From IMG/VR virus record IMGVR_UViG_3300011269_000004, positions 1-55,328 of that record: DNA of 55,328 nt. The stretch is one strand, 5' to 3'. The notes below the pieces were generated by a model. It was not told the DNA's origin. It ran no database searches and saw nothing but the letters and a program-made list of their open reading frames with translations. Source of the DNA: a virus. The position numbers and the translations under genes were made by a program. Positions 32,264-40,112 of the stretch are shown here, piece after piece. Numbering within the stretch: position 1 is the first letter of the stretch; the number at the start of each line of letters is the position of its first letter.

Positions 32264-33351
32264 TAGAGCAGTAGCCTCCCGCCACCTGTTCCGCCTCCGC
32301 CACCCGAACCGCCTCCTCCTGTACCTCCACCGCCTCCCGAACCACCGCCACCTCCGCCTACAGAGGTAAACGAACTAAGTAGAGCTGGAAACAGCGCGAC
32401 GATGTTGGAATTGTTGTAGGAGACAGGGAGCGACGCGCTTGAGCCAGCGATCACAGGCATCTTGAACAGCACGATTTGTTGTGTCGTGTCGCTGAAGGGC
32501 GTCAGCGTAGGATTCGTCGTCACTGTTCCGCCAGTGGAAACTGTCCCCACGGGAACCCCCGTTGGACTCCCTGTGGCAATGAATGTATTGGATGACGGTA
32601 TCCCTGTGACCGTCCATACGATGTTCATTCCTGCTACAGAACCTCCGGCGTAAGTAATTCCAATGCCAAGAGCCGGAGTTCCTCCAGTGGTCGTAAAGAT
32701 TGCCGAGGTAGCCGATTGCAGGCTGGCTTGCGTCACAGTAAATGAGTTACTGGTGACCGGCGAGCCGTCATCGGTATAGGTGGCGGTCAAGGAACCTGCA
32801 CTAGGCTGAGGCACAGGCAATCCACTGGCGATTAACAGAAAGATGGAGCCAGAACCGCGGTCGCTATAGATGTTGTATCCCGCAGCATTAGGGACCACAT
32901 TCCAAGTGAGAATGACTTTATGCGCGGGAGATGCTTGAACGTAAGTGGCGATGGGTGACGCCAGCGTTTCGCCGCCTACCCCATCAATCGCCGTCACGCG
33001 ATAGCGAGCCGTGACGTTGACTGGCAGACTTCCGCCTGCTCCGCCGTCCGCAGTGCCCAAGTTTTGTGGCGCGCCCAGAGGCAAATCCAGAGCTTGCGCC
33101 AGCACAAGGTAATAGTTAGAAACACCTGTGGGCTGGAATAGAAAGATGACGAGCATCTTTCCTCGTCCAAGCGTAGGGACTCCGTTGAATTCGTGAATGC
33201 CAAGCGAGCCATCGCAGGTATGCAGAGAACCGCGCTTGGTGAGCAGAAGATTACTCATGCGCGGTACTGTCCCTTTTGGTTGAGACAATACTCCCGCACT
33301 GGCATCGAGGCCGCGTTGAAATGGACCATGCGTAGATCCTTTTACTGTCAT
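32263..33351 (-). CDS. First segment of split beta-propeller tail protein, with Gly linker
   Basis: 362 residues. N-terminus HGPFQRGLDASAGVLSQPKG then SNLLLTKRGSLHTCDG is the usual opening blade of the phage propeller family. Next comes a fibronectin-III-like domain (ARYRVTAIDGVGGETLASP, LTWNVVPNAAGYNIY). The last 30 residues are almost pure Gly with Ser and Thr. The stop overlaps the downstream start as TAATG, so the two chains are made together and may form one structure. Confidence 0.65.
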   Translation of the reverse strand: MTVKGSTHGPFQRGLDASAGVLSQPKGTVPRMSNLLLTKRGSLHTCDGSLGIHEFNGVPTLGRGKMLVIFLFQPTGVSNYYLVLAQALDLPLGAPQNLGTADGGAGGSLPVNVTARYRVTAIDGVGGETLASPIATYVQASPAHKVILTWNVVPNAAGYNIYSDRGSGSIFLLIASGLPVPQPSAGSLTATYTDDGSPVTSNSFTVTQASLQSATSAIFTTTGGTPALGIGITYAGGSVAGMNIVWTVTGIPSSNTFIATGSPTGVPVGTVSTGGTVTTNPTLTPFSDTTQQIVLFKMPVIAGSSASLPVSYNNSNIVALFPALLSSFTSVGGGGGGSGGGGGTGGGGSGGGGGTGGGRLLL

Positions 33352-34595
33352 GGCAAAATTAGACCGCCTGCTGGAGTCGGAGCGAAAACTTGTGTAGTAT
33401 TCGCTCCGCCAACCTGCACGAACGAAGCGACGCCTTTATACGATGCCATCCATGCTTCGCCTTCGCTCTTGAATTGGTCGAATAAGTCCTTGGCTGCTTG
33501 ACGGTCCAGTTCTGAATCACGCGCACAGCCAAGCAAGTACAATTTCAAAATCGCGTCCCATCCGTCAGGAACGGGAAGATTGAGCAGTGATTGCCCAGGT
33601 GAATAAGTTGTCCCGAACACGCGCCGCCCGCACCAAAACAGTGGCAATTCAGTGACTACTGTTCCAGAAGGCCAAGCCACCGCAGGAGAAGCGGAACCTA
33701 CTCCGCGAATTAGCCCGCTCATATTCGCGCCAAGTTGAGAATAAGCGACAATTTCAGTGCCGATCATGGCAAAACCAAATGGCAAGAGGAACACTGCGCT
33801 GTTGGCAATCGGCACACTGGTATCGGTAGCCAGCATGCTTGCGGTAGTCGTTGTCACGCCAGCGTTTCGGTCAGGCTGGTAACTGGTTTCGATTACTTGG
33901 CGGTCAGTGAAGATGCTGATTACGACGCCGGTTAGAATTTGCGAATTGACCGTGTTGCGCCGGAAAAAGTCTCCACGCTTGCCCCCTTGCACCCAATATC
34001 CGCCGTACCATACATCGGTTATCTTCAGCCACTCGCCGGGGAGCACGTACAACGGATTCCCTGCCTTGGTAGGCACGCCTGCGTAGTCGAGTAAGCCTCC
34101 AGTGATGCGAGAAAGTTTTTTCAGCCCTTCATTTAACCAGCCGAATACGGTTGAGGCTCCAAATTGCGGTCCATCCATGTCTGGGTTGTATGCTGTGGAT
34201 CTAGAAGGAGGTATTCCGGCATTGGAAAGCAAAAGGAAAGTAATAGGTGCGACGAAGGTTGTTATATCTCCAAGAACTGCGTTTTCCGCTCCAGAAATAG
34301 TTCCAAGATATATTCTTAATTTAGTGACAAGCGTTGAAATCGTAGGAGCATTCTGCGTTACGCTTACAGTGATGGCGTTCTGTCCCCCTGAGAGAATGAC
34401 AGCAACTTCCGCAGATGGTAAGGATTCGCCCCAAGGAGTAAAAAGCGTGGCTTGCAGAAAATAAGTTCCTATAGAAAAGGACCCTCCAATAGCAGTAGTA
34501 CCTACTGCGGAAAGGATAATCGCAGTGAACGGAGTTGGAGGCAGGTCAGGTATCTGCGCCCGTGCCCCCATGATGACATCGCCTACCAGTGCCAC
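33348..34595 (-). CDS. Head-tail adaptor / neck protein
   Basis: 415 residues, ATGA overlap with the propeller gene. Opening MALVGDVIMGARAQIPDLPP is a conserved start of phage adaptor proteins. A Fn3-like insertion follows (LQATLFTPWGESLPSAEVAV), then FGWLNEGLKKLSRITGGLLD and, near the end, WDAILKLYLLGCARDSELD and KDLFDQFKSEGEAW, which frame the core. Expected to sit between portal and nozzle. Confidence 0.65.
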   Translation of the reverse strand: MALVGDVIMGARAQIPDLPPTPFTAIILSAVGTTAIGGSFSIGTYFLQATLFTPWGESLPSAEVAVILSGGQNAITVSVTQNAPTISTLVTKLRIYLGTISGAENAVLGDITTFVAPITFLLLSNAGIPPSRSTAYNPDMDGPQFGASTVFGWLNEGLKKLSRITGGLLDYAGVPTKAGNPLYVLPGEWLKITDVWYGGYWVQGGKRGDFFRRNTVNSQILTGVVISIFTDRQVIETSYQPDRNAGVTTTTASMLATDTSVPIANSAVFLLPFGFAMIGTEIVAYSQLGANMSGLIRGVGSASPAVAWPSGTVVTELPLFWCGRRVFGTTYSPGQSLLNLPVPDGWDAILKLYLLGCARDSELDRQAAKDLFDQFKSEGEAWMASYKGVASFVQVGGANTTQVFAPTPAGGLILP

Positions 34596-34605
34596 GTTTC
34601 ACTCC

Positions 34606-34806
34606 CTACTGTCCCGGTGCGGTTGCCGGATCCGGCCAAGAGCCAGTATCCGCTTGCGCATCAGTCTGTGCGCTGGCATTCGCCGCCACTTGAGTTTCCG
34701 CATCGCCTACCAGCATGTAAATCTCATTGTCGCTCAGCGCGTGTCCAAGATTCGTCAACCTAGTCTTGAGCGCGTTGAAAATGTTCAAGCGCATCGCAGA
34801 GGGCAT
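34606..34806 (-). CDS. Small protein, tandem paralogue A
   Basis: 66 residues. N-terminal half MRLNIFNALKTRLTNLGHAL then SDNEIYMLVGDAETQV aligns with the next gene upstream (34808-35023). The C-terminus is Ala/Asp/Thr-rich. Ends with TAG. By position a head-tail connector component; no named family. Confidence 0.6.
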   Translation of the reverse strand: MPSAMRLNIFNALKTRLTNLGHALSDNEIYMLVGDAETQVAANASAQTDAQADTGSWPDPATAPGQ

Positions 34807-34807
34807 C

Positions 34808-35023
34808 TCAAACCTCTTTCACGAACGGCCTCACTGGATGCGCGACTATTTCCGTAGCCGCATGGGTAGTAGCGTTGGCCGAATCGGTGTTGATGACATT
34901 CATCACGTCAATCATCAGCGTGTGATATTGAGAATCGGTAAGTGTATGCCCTCCGGTTTCGAGGCGCTTACGTAGCGCGGCCAAGATGTCTAATCCAGTT
35001 TGCGTGGTTGCGAGGTTGGCCAT
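34808..35023 (-). CDS. Small protein, tandem paralogue B
   Basis: 71 residues from ATG 35023, with a strong AAGGAGG. Segment DILAALRKRLETGGHTLTDS then QYHTLMIDVMNVIN corresponds residue by residue in pattern to the neighbouring 66-residue protein. First gene after the capsid-region terminator. Confidence 0.6.
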   Translation of the reverse strand: MANLATTQTGLDILAALRKRLETGGHTLTDSQYHTLMIDVMNVINTDSANATTHAATEIVAHPVRPFVKEV

Positions 35024-35039
35024 TCGATTCCTCCTTAGC

Positions 35040-35069
35040 AAAAAAGGCTGAGCCGTTTCCAGCCCAGCC
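35040..35069 (-). terminator. Rho-independent terminator after capsid genes
   Basis: On the minus strand, 35069-35061 and 35054-35046 form a 9-bp stem (GGCTGGGCT with GGCTCAGCC, two wobbles) with a 6-base loop, followed by six T residues. It lies between the capsid-decoration gene and the neck genes and would lower expression of the downstream tail genes relative to the capsid. Confidence 0.8.
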
Positions 35070-35101
35070 CTTTTCACCAGACGCGAGCGACAAACTTTTT
35101 T

Positions 35102-35575
35102 CTAACTGACTCCTGAAATCTCCAAGTCTAATTTCCCGGCAGGCGTGGTGCCGCCCATGGTTATGTCCGCAGTCAACTGGTTCACGTTGATGTCCACAAG
35201 GAACGGGATCAGGAAATCCAATCCACCAGGAACAACTAGTCCCGCCGCCAGCGATCCGCCATTGGTATACGGAGAACCCGTCGCCGCCGCAGTGGACATA
35301 ACCAAAGGCGTTGTCGGGTTGTAGCGGAAGATGACGACAAACGTGGTGCCATCGGTAAGAATCAAGTCCAATAAGACCACTGTCGGGCTGGTGCCTGTGG
35401 CACCGTAAATCTTTGCGCGCACGTATCCGCGAGAAATGGTAGGCGTGAGGCCTGTGAGCGAGTAACTGGTCGGGCCGGTGCCTGTCACCACGTTCTGCGT
35501 CAGGAACAAGGTATCCGCTTGGAATGGCGAACCAAAGCTCGGAAGAATTGTAGGCAATCGGTTGGTAAACGACAT
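35102..35575 (-). CDS. Capsid-associated (decoration-like) protein
   Basis: 157 residues. Beta-rich: LFLTQNVVTGTGPTSYSLTG, LDLILTDGTTFVVIFRYNPT, FLVDINVNQLTADITMGG. It follows the major capsid gene at 12 bases and is itself followed by a terminator, so it should be made in large amount, as a decoration or minor capsid protein would. No certain homology. Ends with TAG. Confidence 0.55.
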   Translation of the reverse strand: MSFTNRLPTILPSFGSPFQADTLFLTQNVVTGTGPTSYSLTGLTPTISRGYVRAKIYGATGTSPTVVLLDLILTDGTTFVVIFRYNPTTPLVMSTAAATGSPYTNGGSLAAGLVVPGGLDFLIPFLVDINVNQLTADITMGGTTPAGKLDLEISGVS

Positions 35576-35587
35576 GCTCTCTCCTTT

Positions 35588-36700
35588 TTAGCTCAAGCCA
35601 GTGATCGAAGTCGCTGTGCGCGGGTTGACGTTCGAGAGTTGCATCACGACTACAACTCTGCTCACCACAACTTCTTGGTTCGAGGCCATCAGCCAAGGCC
35701 GAATGATGAAGTACCCGCGATTGTGATAATTCATCCAGAAGTATGTCGAGTTCCACATTAGGCCAGTGCCCGCCGTGTTGTACTGATCCGCGAGCACCGT
35801 AGCGTTGTTGAACCGGAAGTGGTAGCGGATGGAGGTCTGCACCGGCTCCTTGTCGCTCATGTTGTCCACGGAGCGGATGATGGAGGTCGAGGTCGAACTT
35901 ACGGAAGTGAACTGTGTTTTGAACTTTCCGTAGTCGAAGTTGTTCAGGATAAGCGTGTCCGGCTCGTCGTAGCCGAATACGATGCCTTGATAAGCGGTTT
36001 CCGCGTTCAGGACCGTCAGAGCTCCGCCTCCGTTGGCCGTTGCCGCCGTGGGATTCCATGCCGTAGTGGTCGAGCGGTTGATGCCCGCGATGGTGTTATT
36101 CTGCGTGGCTATCCACGCGATGATGTTGTCGATGTCGATGGAAGTGTTCTGCGGCGCGGTTCCGTACACGGCGCGCGCTAATTTGGGCAACAAAGACGCT
36201 GCGCAAGTCTGCATCTTGCCCTTCACGACGTCGATTGCGCTCGCTCCGCCGGAACCGAGAATGATGTCCAGCGTGGGAATCGCGCAAACCTGATAGTACG
36301 CGCGCCACACTTGGTTCGCGGGCTGGATGGAGTCGATAACCGCAGTGTTGAGCACCTGGTCGCCCCAGAACGCGCCACCAGTCGGCTCCTCTTGCGTCAA
36401 GAGCGGAAAAACCAACTCGGCACCCGTGACATGCTTGCCGCTGCGCTGCAACGCCCAGTACGTCGGCGAGGGCTTGATTACGATGTCCGACATGAAGGGC
36501 GCGATTTTCTTCTGGGAAATTGCATCTAGGGTATTTACCATGAGGGCACTAGGTGATTGAATACCTGTGCCAGTGACTCCAGCCGCCCACTCAACGGGAC
36601 CGATATACTCGTAGGAATCACGATGGATGATTTCCATCGTCTCTATGTCGAGTACGACGCGAGTTGAAATACGTCGGGCTTTCAAGATTTCTTCTTGCAT
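35588..36700 (-). CDS. Major capsid protein (HK97-fold type)
   Basis: 370 residues from ATG 36700 (GAGGGAG upstream). Pattern fits a phage capsid protein: a short N-arm, YYQVCAIPTLDIILG, a conserved DNIIAWIATQNNTIAGINRS segment, then a P-domain-like part (AYQGIVFGYDEPDTLILNNF, FRFNNATVLADQYNTAGTGL) and a C-terminal strand (WLMASNQEVVVSRVVVVMQL). Scaffold-like genes lie just upstream. Residues 236-320 are strikingly similar to the Tat-signal protein at 47015-47572. Confidence 0.82.
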   Translation of the reverse strand: MQEEILKARRISTRVVLDIETMEIIHRDSYEYIGPVEWAAGVTGTGIQSPSALMVNTLDAISQKKIAPFMSDIVIKPSPTYWALQRSGKHVTGAELVFPLLTQEEPTGGAFWGDQVLNTAVIDSIQPANQVWRAYYQVCAIPTLDIILGSGGASAIDVVKGKMQTCAASLLPKLARAVYGTAPQNTSIDIDNIIAWIATQNNTIAGINRSTTTAWNPTAATANGGGALTVLNAETAYQGIVFGYDEPDTLILNNFDYGKFKTQFTSVSSTSTSIIRSVDNMSDKEPVQTSIRYHFRFNNATVLADQYNTAGTGLMWNSTYFWMNYHNRGYFIIRPWLMASNQEVVVSRVVVVMQLSNVNPRTATSITGLS

Positions 36701-36711
36701 CTTCGTCTCCC

Positions 36712-37224
36712 TCAACAGGCGATTCCTATTACATCGAACTGAACTTTCTCGTGCGGACATTTTCCGTCTGGACTGTGTGCCTTGCCTAGATTGCAGTTAA
36801 AGCAGTGCGCAGCGAAATCTTCTTTCGGGTAGCCGTTCTTCCTCAGCCAGAGGTAGAGGGCCGTACCGCCTCGCGGAATGTGGGCATACAAGTCGGGACG
36901 GTTTTTGTACCCGTAGACGTGCTCAACCGTGAGGAAGCCCTTTTCGCTTTCCCCGCAGCAAGAGCACTTGCCGCCGTAGGCATCAATTACTTCGTCTTTC
37001 AGTGCTACGCGGTAATCAACGTGATAAGCGAGTGTTTTAGCGTGGTCTTTCCAGTACTGCCTCTGGTTGTACTGACGTATTTTTTCTGGATGAGTTTTCG
37101 CATAATTGCGACGGTACTCATTGAATTCAGCGCGGAACTTATTCCTATGGCGGAGTACCTTCTGTACGCCCGCAGCTTTTCGCTGTTCTTCGGTCAGATA
37201 CTTTCTTGGTCGTCCTCTGCCCAT
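36712..37224 (-). CDS. HNH endonuclease inside the capsid operon
   Basis: 170 residues. Basic N-terminus (RGRPRKYLTEEQRKAAGVQ) with an AT-hook-like GRGRPRK, then CSCCGESEKGFLTVEHVYGY, and AAHCFNCNLGKAHSPDGKCP: a zinc-containing HNH of the kind inserted as free-standing homing genes. It sits between the coiled-coil gene and the major capsid gene, in the same direction. It would nick or cut DNA lacking the insertion. Confidence 0.85.
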   Translation of the reverse strand: MGRGRPRKYLTEEQRKAAGVQKVLRHRNKFRAEFNEYRRNYAKTHPEKIRQYNQRQYWKDHAKTLAYHVDYRVALKDEVIDAYGGKCSCCGESEKGFLTVEHVYGYKNRPDLYAHIPRGGTALYLWLRKNGYPKEDFAAHCFNCNLGKAHSPDGKCPHEKVQFDVIGIAC

Positions 37225-37254
37225 GTTCTCCTCCGCAGCTATTTTACACTGCGG

Positions 37255-37572
37255 TTATTTCGTGGGCGCTGCTATCTGCGCTTTCAAATCCGCCAACTGC
37301 TTGTTGAACGCCGCTTCCTGTGCCGCCAGTTCCGCTTGCTTCTCAGCCTGAAACTCCTGCCGCGCTAGAGCGATTTGCGCGTCGCATTGCTGCTTGGTGG
37401 ACTGGATGATGCTCTGCGCGTTCGCGCTGTACTGGGCGATTTGCGCTTGCGCATCGGCGTTGGCTTTGGCGATCAAGTCGCTCTCCGCTTTCGAGAGGTC
37501 GGCCTTCAACGTGGCGAGTTGCCCCGTGATAGCCGTTATCGCTTGGTCGAGTCGGTCGCTGAGTGCTGACAT
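37255..37572 (-). CDS. Coiled-coil protein, possible capsid accessory
   Basis: 105 residues, almost entirely helical heptads (SALSDRLDQAITAITGQLAT, AESDLIAKANADAQAQIAQY, FQAEKQAELAAQEAAFNKQL). It lies between the scaffold-like gene and the capsid gene. A role in capsid assembly is suggested by position only. Confidence 0.6.
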   Translation of the reverse strand: MSALSDRLDQAITAITGQLATLKADLSKAESDLIAKANADAQAQIAQYSANAQSIIQSTKQQCDAQIALARQEFQAEKQAELAAQEAAFNKQLADLKAQIAAPTK

Positions 37573-37581
37573 CCATCACCT

Positions 37582-38397
37582 TTATACTGGCGCTCCGAAT
37601 TCGTCTGGGTTGGCCGCGCCCAAGTCCGCGAGCATCTTGCTCAGTTCGGGATCGGCAGCCACGTCGTCGCCTAGCCCTTCCAGCCCCTTCTCGGCCACCA
37701 TGCTCTTTTCCGGTTTCTTCGGGCCAGTGGCGGAAGTCGGACGGCCGGATGCAGCCAAGCGCCCGCGTGTCTCGCCTTCCTTGATTCCCTGCTGCCGCGC
37801 TTCGGCCAGTCGTGTCTCGAAATCTTCATCACGGGTCAATTCGACGATGGCCTTCTCCACCGACGGGAAGCCGTACTCGTCGAGGAGTTTGTTGGTTGCG
37901 GCAAATTCACGCACCTTCTCAAAGGTCATGTCTTTGTGCTTGCTGCTCTTGGCCAGTTTCGGAGCCAAGCGGTCGAACTGCCCGCGCCAGCGATCCTGCG
38001 CCCAGATGGTTGCCATGCGCTCGGCGGCCGCGCCGAGTTTCGTCACCGTGTCTTTCAGTTCCTTTACCGTGGCATCCACGGTGCCGTAGCGTTTCTTCAC
38101 CGGCGCCCAGAACGGGTCGGTGTCCAATTCGTCATCGGTCGGAGGATTTTTTTCCTTGCCAACCTTGGCCAATTGTTCATCAAGTTGCTGCTTGAGCGCG
38201 GCGGCTTGCGTGGCGAGATTGGTTACTTCGGTGAACTTGTCCTCGGTGGCCTTCATGCGATCGGCAAGTTCTTGCTGCTTCTTGCGCGACATGCCGCGCA
38301 AGTCTGCGAGCGTACCTTTTTCTCCATTCACAACGATTTCAATGCCATCCGCGAAAGTCTTGTCGTCGTCAAGGATTTTCATCAAATCAAGAGCCAT
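37582..38397 (-). CDS. Scaffold protein candidate
   Basis: 271 residues. N-terminal 100 residues are charged and helical (RKKQQELADRMKATEDKFTE, QAAALKQQLDEQLAK), the centre contains DPFWAPVKKRYGTVDATVKE, and the C-terminus is acidic and Pro-rich. This composition, and its place between portal and capsid genes, are typical of scaffold proteins that guide procapsid assembly and are then removed. No protease motif seen. Confidence 0.65.
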   Translation of the reverse strand: MALDLMKILDDDKTFADGIEIVVNGEKGTLADLRGMSRKKQQELADRMKATEDKFTEVTNLATQAAALKQQLDEQLAKVGKEKNPPTDDELDTDPFWAPVKKRYGTVDATVKELKDTVTKLGAAAERMATIWAQDRWRGQFDRLAPKLAKSSKHKDMTFEKVREFAATNKLLDEYGFPSVEKAIVELTRDEDFETRLAEARQQGIKEGETRGRLAASGRPTSATGPKKPEKSMVAEKGLEGLGDDVAADPELSKMLADLGAANPDEFGAPV

Positions 38398-38407
38398 GAT
38401 TCATCTC

Positions 38408-38827
38408 CTAGAACATGCCGGGGCTTCTGTTCGTTCCTCCCTCGGCTCCAGGCTGCGGTTGCGCAGCCCCCATCTGAATTGGGTTTCGTACCGCCGCGTT
38501 CACACTGCTGGCTTGCTGCACTTCCTTGATTACTTTGTCGATCTGCGGAATAAGTTTGCTGATTTGGCCGCTGACGTTGGGCAGCCGTTCGAGGTTCTGG
38601 ACAAGCAGGACAGCAAAAATCTGCTTCATCTTCTTCAACTGCGAAAGCAACTGGCCGGGATCTGCGCCCTTCAATTCTGAAACCTGCGAGGCGTAAGCAT
38701 CACCCGCGCCGGGAGTCTCCATGCCCAACCCCGGACCTGCGCCAGGAGCGCCAGCGGGACCGCCCGCAGCACTGCGATTCTGCATCGCGGACATGAGCAT
38801 CTGAAGCGGGCTGGTGCCAGTGGCCAT
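38408..38827 (-). CDS. Capsid-region structural protein
   Basis: 139 residues. Gly/Pro/Ala-rich ends flank a helical centre (DPGQLLSQLKKMKQIFAVLL, SGQISKLIPQIDKVIKEVQQ). Found upstream of the scaffold in related gene orders; may be a minor head or assembly protein. Ends with TAG. Confidence 0.55.
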   Translation of the reverse strand: MATGTSPLQMLMSAMQNRSAAGGPAGAPGAGPGLGMETPGAGDAYASQVSELKGADPGQLLSQLKKMKQIFAVLLVQNLERLPNVSGQISKLIPQIDKVIKEVQQASSVNAAVRNPIQMGAAQPQPGAEGGTNRSPGMF

Positions 38828-39067
38828 TTATTTCTTTTTCCCGCCGCCTTTGGTTCCGTCCGTCTCGATTTGGTAAATTAAGTCCAGTGGATCGGGGATT
38901 TGCCCCCCATGCACGAATCCGGGAGCTATTTCACCTAAGTCGTTCGGCGGCACAAGTTTGTCGCCTTCGTTGTCCACGCTGATAGGCGAAAGAATATCCG
39001 GCAGGACTCCAGGCATGCCGCGCCCGTAATCATCCGGGTAGAGTGACTTTGAACCTTTCTTAGCCAT
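38828..39067 (-). CDS. Small hypothetical protein
   Basis: 79 residues from ATG 39067 (GGAG seven bases upstream). Contains SLYPDDYGRGMPGVLPDILS and a Lys/Gly C-terminus. Overlaps the preceding gene by 8 bases. Unknown. Confidence 0.55.
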   Translation of the reverse strand: MAKKGSKSLYPDDYGRGMPGVLPDILSPISVDNEGDKLVPPNDLGEIAPGFVHGGQIPDPLDLIYQIETDGTKGGGKKK

Positions 39068-39329
39068 CGCCAAGCTCCTTCACGCCGCCGGTCTTTCCGA
39101 CGCCGTATCTACTCTTGCGTCCTTCAGGGAAATCACGAAATGTTCTGGCGGGTACTTCGTTGTGCTCGGGAACCAAGCCGATATTATTTGCAGGGACTTC
39201 GCCGGCAAGCGCGGGCATGTGGCCGAATTGCTTGCCCTTCCAACTGTCGATGCTCGGAGAGAGCAGCACCACGCGCTGGTCGGTTTTCATCGGCGCGCGA
39301 TTATGTAATCCCTTGCTGTTATCTTCCAC
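39060..39329 (-). CDS. Small hypothetical protein
   Basis: 89 residues from GTG 39329 with AAGGGAA upstream. Polar sequence (HNRAPMKTDQRVVLLSPSID, RTFRDFPEGRKSRYGVGKTG). First gene after the terminator at 39341-39372. Unknown function. Confidence 0.55.
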   Translation of the reverse strand: MEDNSKGLHNRAPMKTDQRVVLLSPSIDSWKGKQFGHMPALAGEVPANNIGLVPEHNEVPARTFRDFPEGRKSRYGVGKTGGVKELGDG

Positions 39330-39340
39330 GGTTCCCTTTC

Positions 39341-39372
39341 AAAGAAAGGGGAGTGTTTTGGATCACTCCCCC
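39341..39372 (-). terminator. Intrinsic terminator after the microprotein cluster
   Basis: On the minus strand GGGGAGTG (39371-39364) pairs perfectly with CACTCCCC (39355-39348) around an 8-base loop, followed by TTTCTTTG. It separates the portal, Pth2 and microprotein genes from the capsid-assembly genes. Confidence 0.7.
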
Positions 39373-39393
39373 TGACTCATTGGTGAGGCGTTG

Positions 39394-39468
39394 CTACTTG
39401 CGCTTGTGGCGCCTGCCGCCCCGACGACCGCGCTTTTCTGCGATCGGCCCGAATTCATTGCGTTCCAT
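39394..39468 (-). CDS. Arg-rich microprotein 4
   Basis: 24 residues from ATG 39468 with AAGGAG upstream: MERNEFGPIAEKRG then a Gly/Arg/Lys tail. An alternative TTG start at 39537 overlaps the stop of microprotein 3 (TTGA) and would add 23 residues that look like a short lipoprotein leader (ILLAVSASC). Ends with TAG. Very basic; likely nucleic-acid binding. Confidence 0.45.
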   Translation of the reverse strand: MERNEFGPIAEKRGRRGGRRHKRK

Positions 39469-39533
39469 AAGGCTTGCTCCTTTCCGTGCGACGGTGTTTC
39501 CACCAGAGCAACTCGCACTGACTGCCAACAAAA

Positions 39534-39647
39534 TCAATATCGAGAGCTGCGCCGCCCTCTTCGCCCGCGCCCGCGCTTGCCTTTGCGCTTCTTGCTGCGC
39601 TCCGGCACGGGCACATCGTCTTTGCCGAGGTCCATGCCTTTCTTCAT
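39534..39647 (-). CDS. Arg-rich microprotein 3
   Basis: 37 residues: MKKGMDLGKDDVPVPE followed by an almost continuous Arg/Lys/Gly tail. The ATG overlaps the stop of microprotein 2 (ATGA), the main reason to believe it. Probably binds nucleic acid by charge. Confidence 0.55.
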   Translation of the reverse strand: MKKGMDLGKDDVPVPERSKKRKGKRGRGRRGRRSSRY

Positions 39648-39763
39648 TTCCTAATTCCTCTACGCCCGTGCATGCGGTGCGCACGGTTTAGACGTTTGGA
39701 CTGCCGCTTACTGGCCATGCGATGCGGCGTGAAACGCTTGACCGCGTAGCGATGCCCTCTCAC
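39644..39763 (-). CDS. Arg-rich microprotein 2
   Basis: 39 residues from GTG 39763 (GTGA overlap with microprotein 1). Contains RYAVKRFTPHRMASKRQSKR, closely matching microprotein 1, so the two are tandem paralogues. Tail rich in Arg and His. Function unknown. Confidence 0.6.
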   Translation of the reverse strand: MRGHRYAVKRFTPHRMASKRQSKRLNRAHRMHGRRGIRK

Positions 39764-39870
39764 CGGCGCCTCCGAGCGCGACGCCGCCCGTGATCGAAAC
39801 GCTTGGCTTGCGTCTTGCTGCCCATGCGATGAGGCCCGAATCTTTTTACTGCGTAGCCGCGTTTGGCCAT
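39760..39870 (-). CDS. Arg-rich microprotein 1
   Basis: 36 residues: MAKRGYAVKRFGPHRMGSKT, then QAKRFDHG and an Arg run. The ATG shares a base with the stop of the gene upstream (TGATG). The shared motif YAVKRFxPHRMxSKxQxKR with microprotein 2 supports selection at protein level. Confidence 0.6.
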   Translation of the reverse strand: MAKRGYAVKRFGPHRMGSKTQAKRFDHGRRRARRRR

Positions 39871-40097
39871 CAGGCAGCCTCCCGGCAATACTCCATGTTG
39901 GTGAGCGCTTGTGCCTGCAAGTGCTGCATGAATTCTCGGTCCTTCAGGTTACAGACGTTGGCGTGAGGCTCGTAGAACGCGGGATACTTCTGGCCGTCGA
40001 TGGCGAACTGCGCCAGCCAGTTCTCGCCTTCCTTGCGGAGAGTGATTAACTCGAAGCGATGGCCTGCGGTCTCAAGTGAGTTGACAACATCGAGCAC
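39870..40097 (-). CDS. Small hypothetical protein
   Basis: 75 residues: VVNSLETAGHRFELITLRKE, NWLAQFAIDGQKYPAF, then a polar helix. Compact alpha/beta look, no named family. It heads the microprotein cluster, coupled through TGATG. Confidence 0.55.
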   Translation of the reverse strand: MLDVVNSLETAGHRFELITLRKEGENWLAQFAIDGQKYPAFYEPHANVCNLKDREFMQHLQAQALTNMEYCREAA

Positions 40098-40112
40098 GCT
40101 GCGAGTGTAAAG

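Noticed and set aside
34968-36059. 363-residue minus-strand frame across the capsid and decoration genes
   Set aside because: Shadow of the well-supported genes in other frames; rich in His, Arg and Asp as expected of an off-frame reading.
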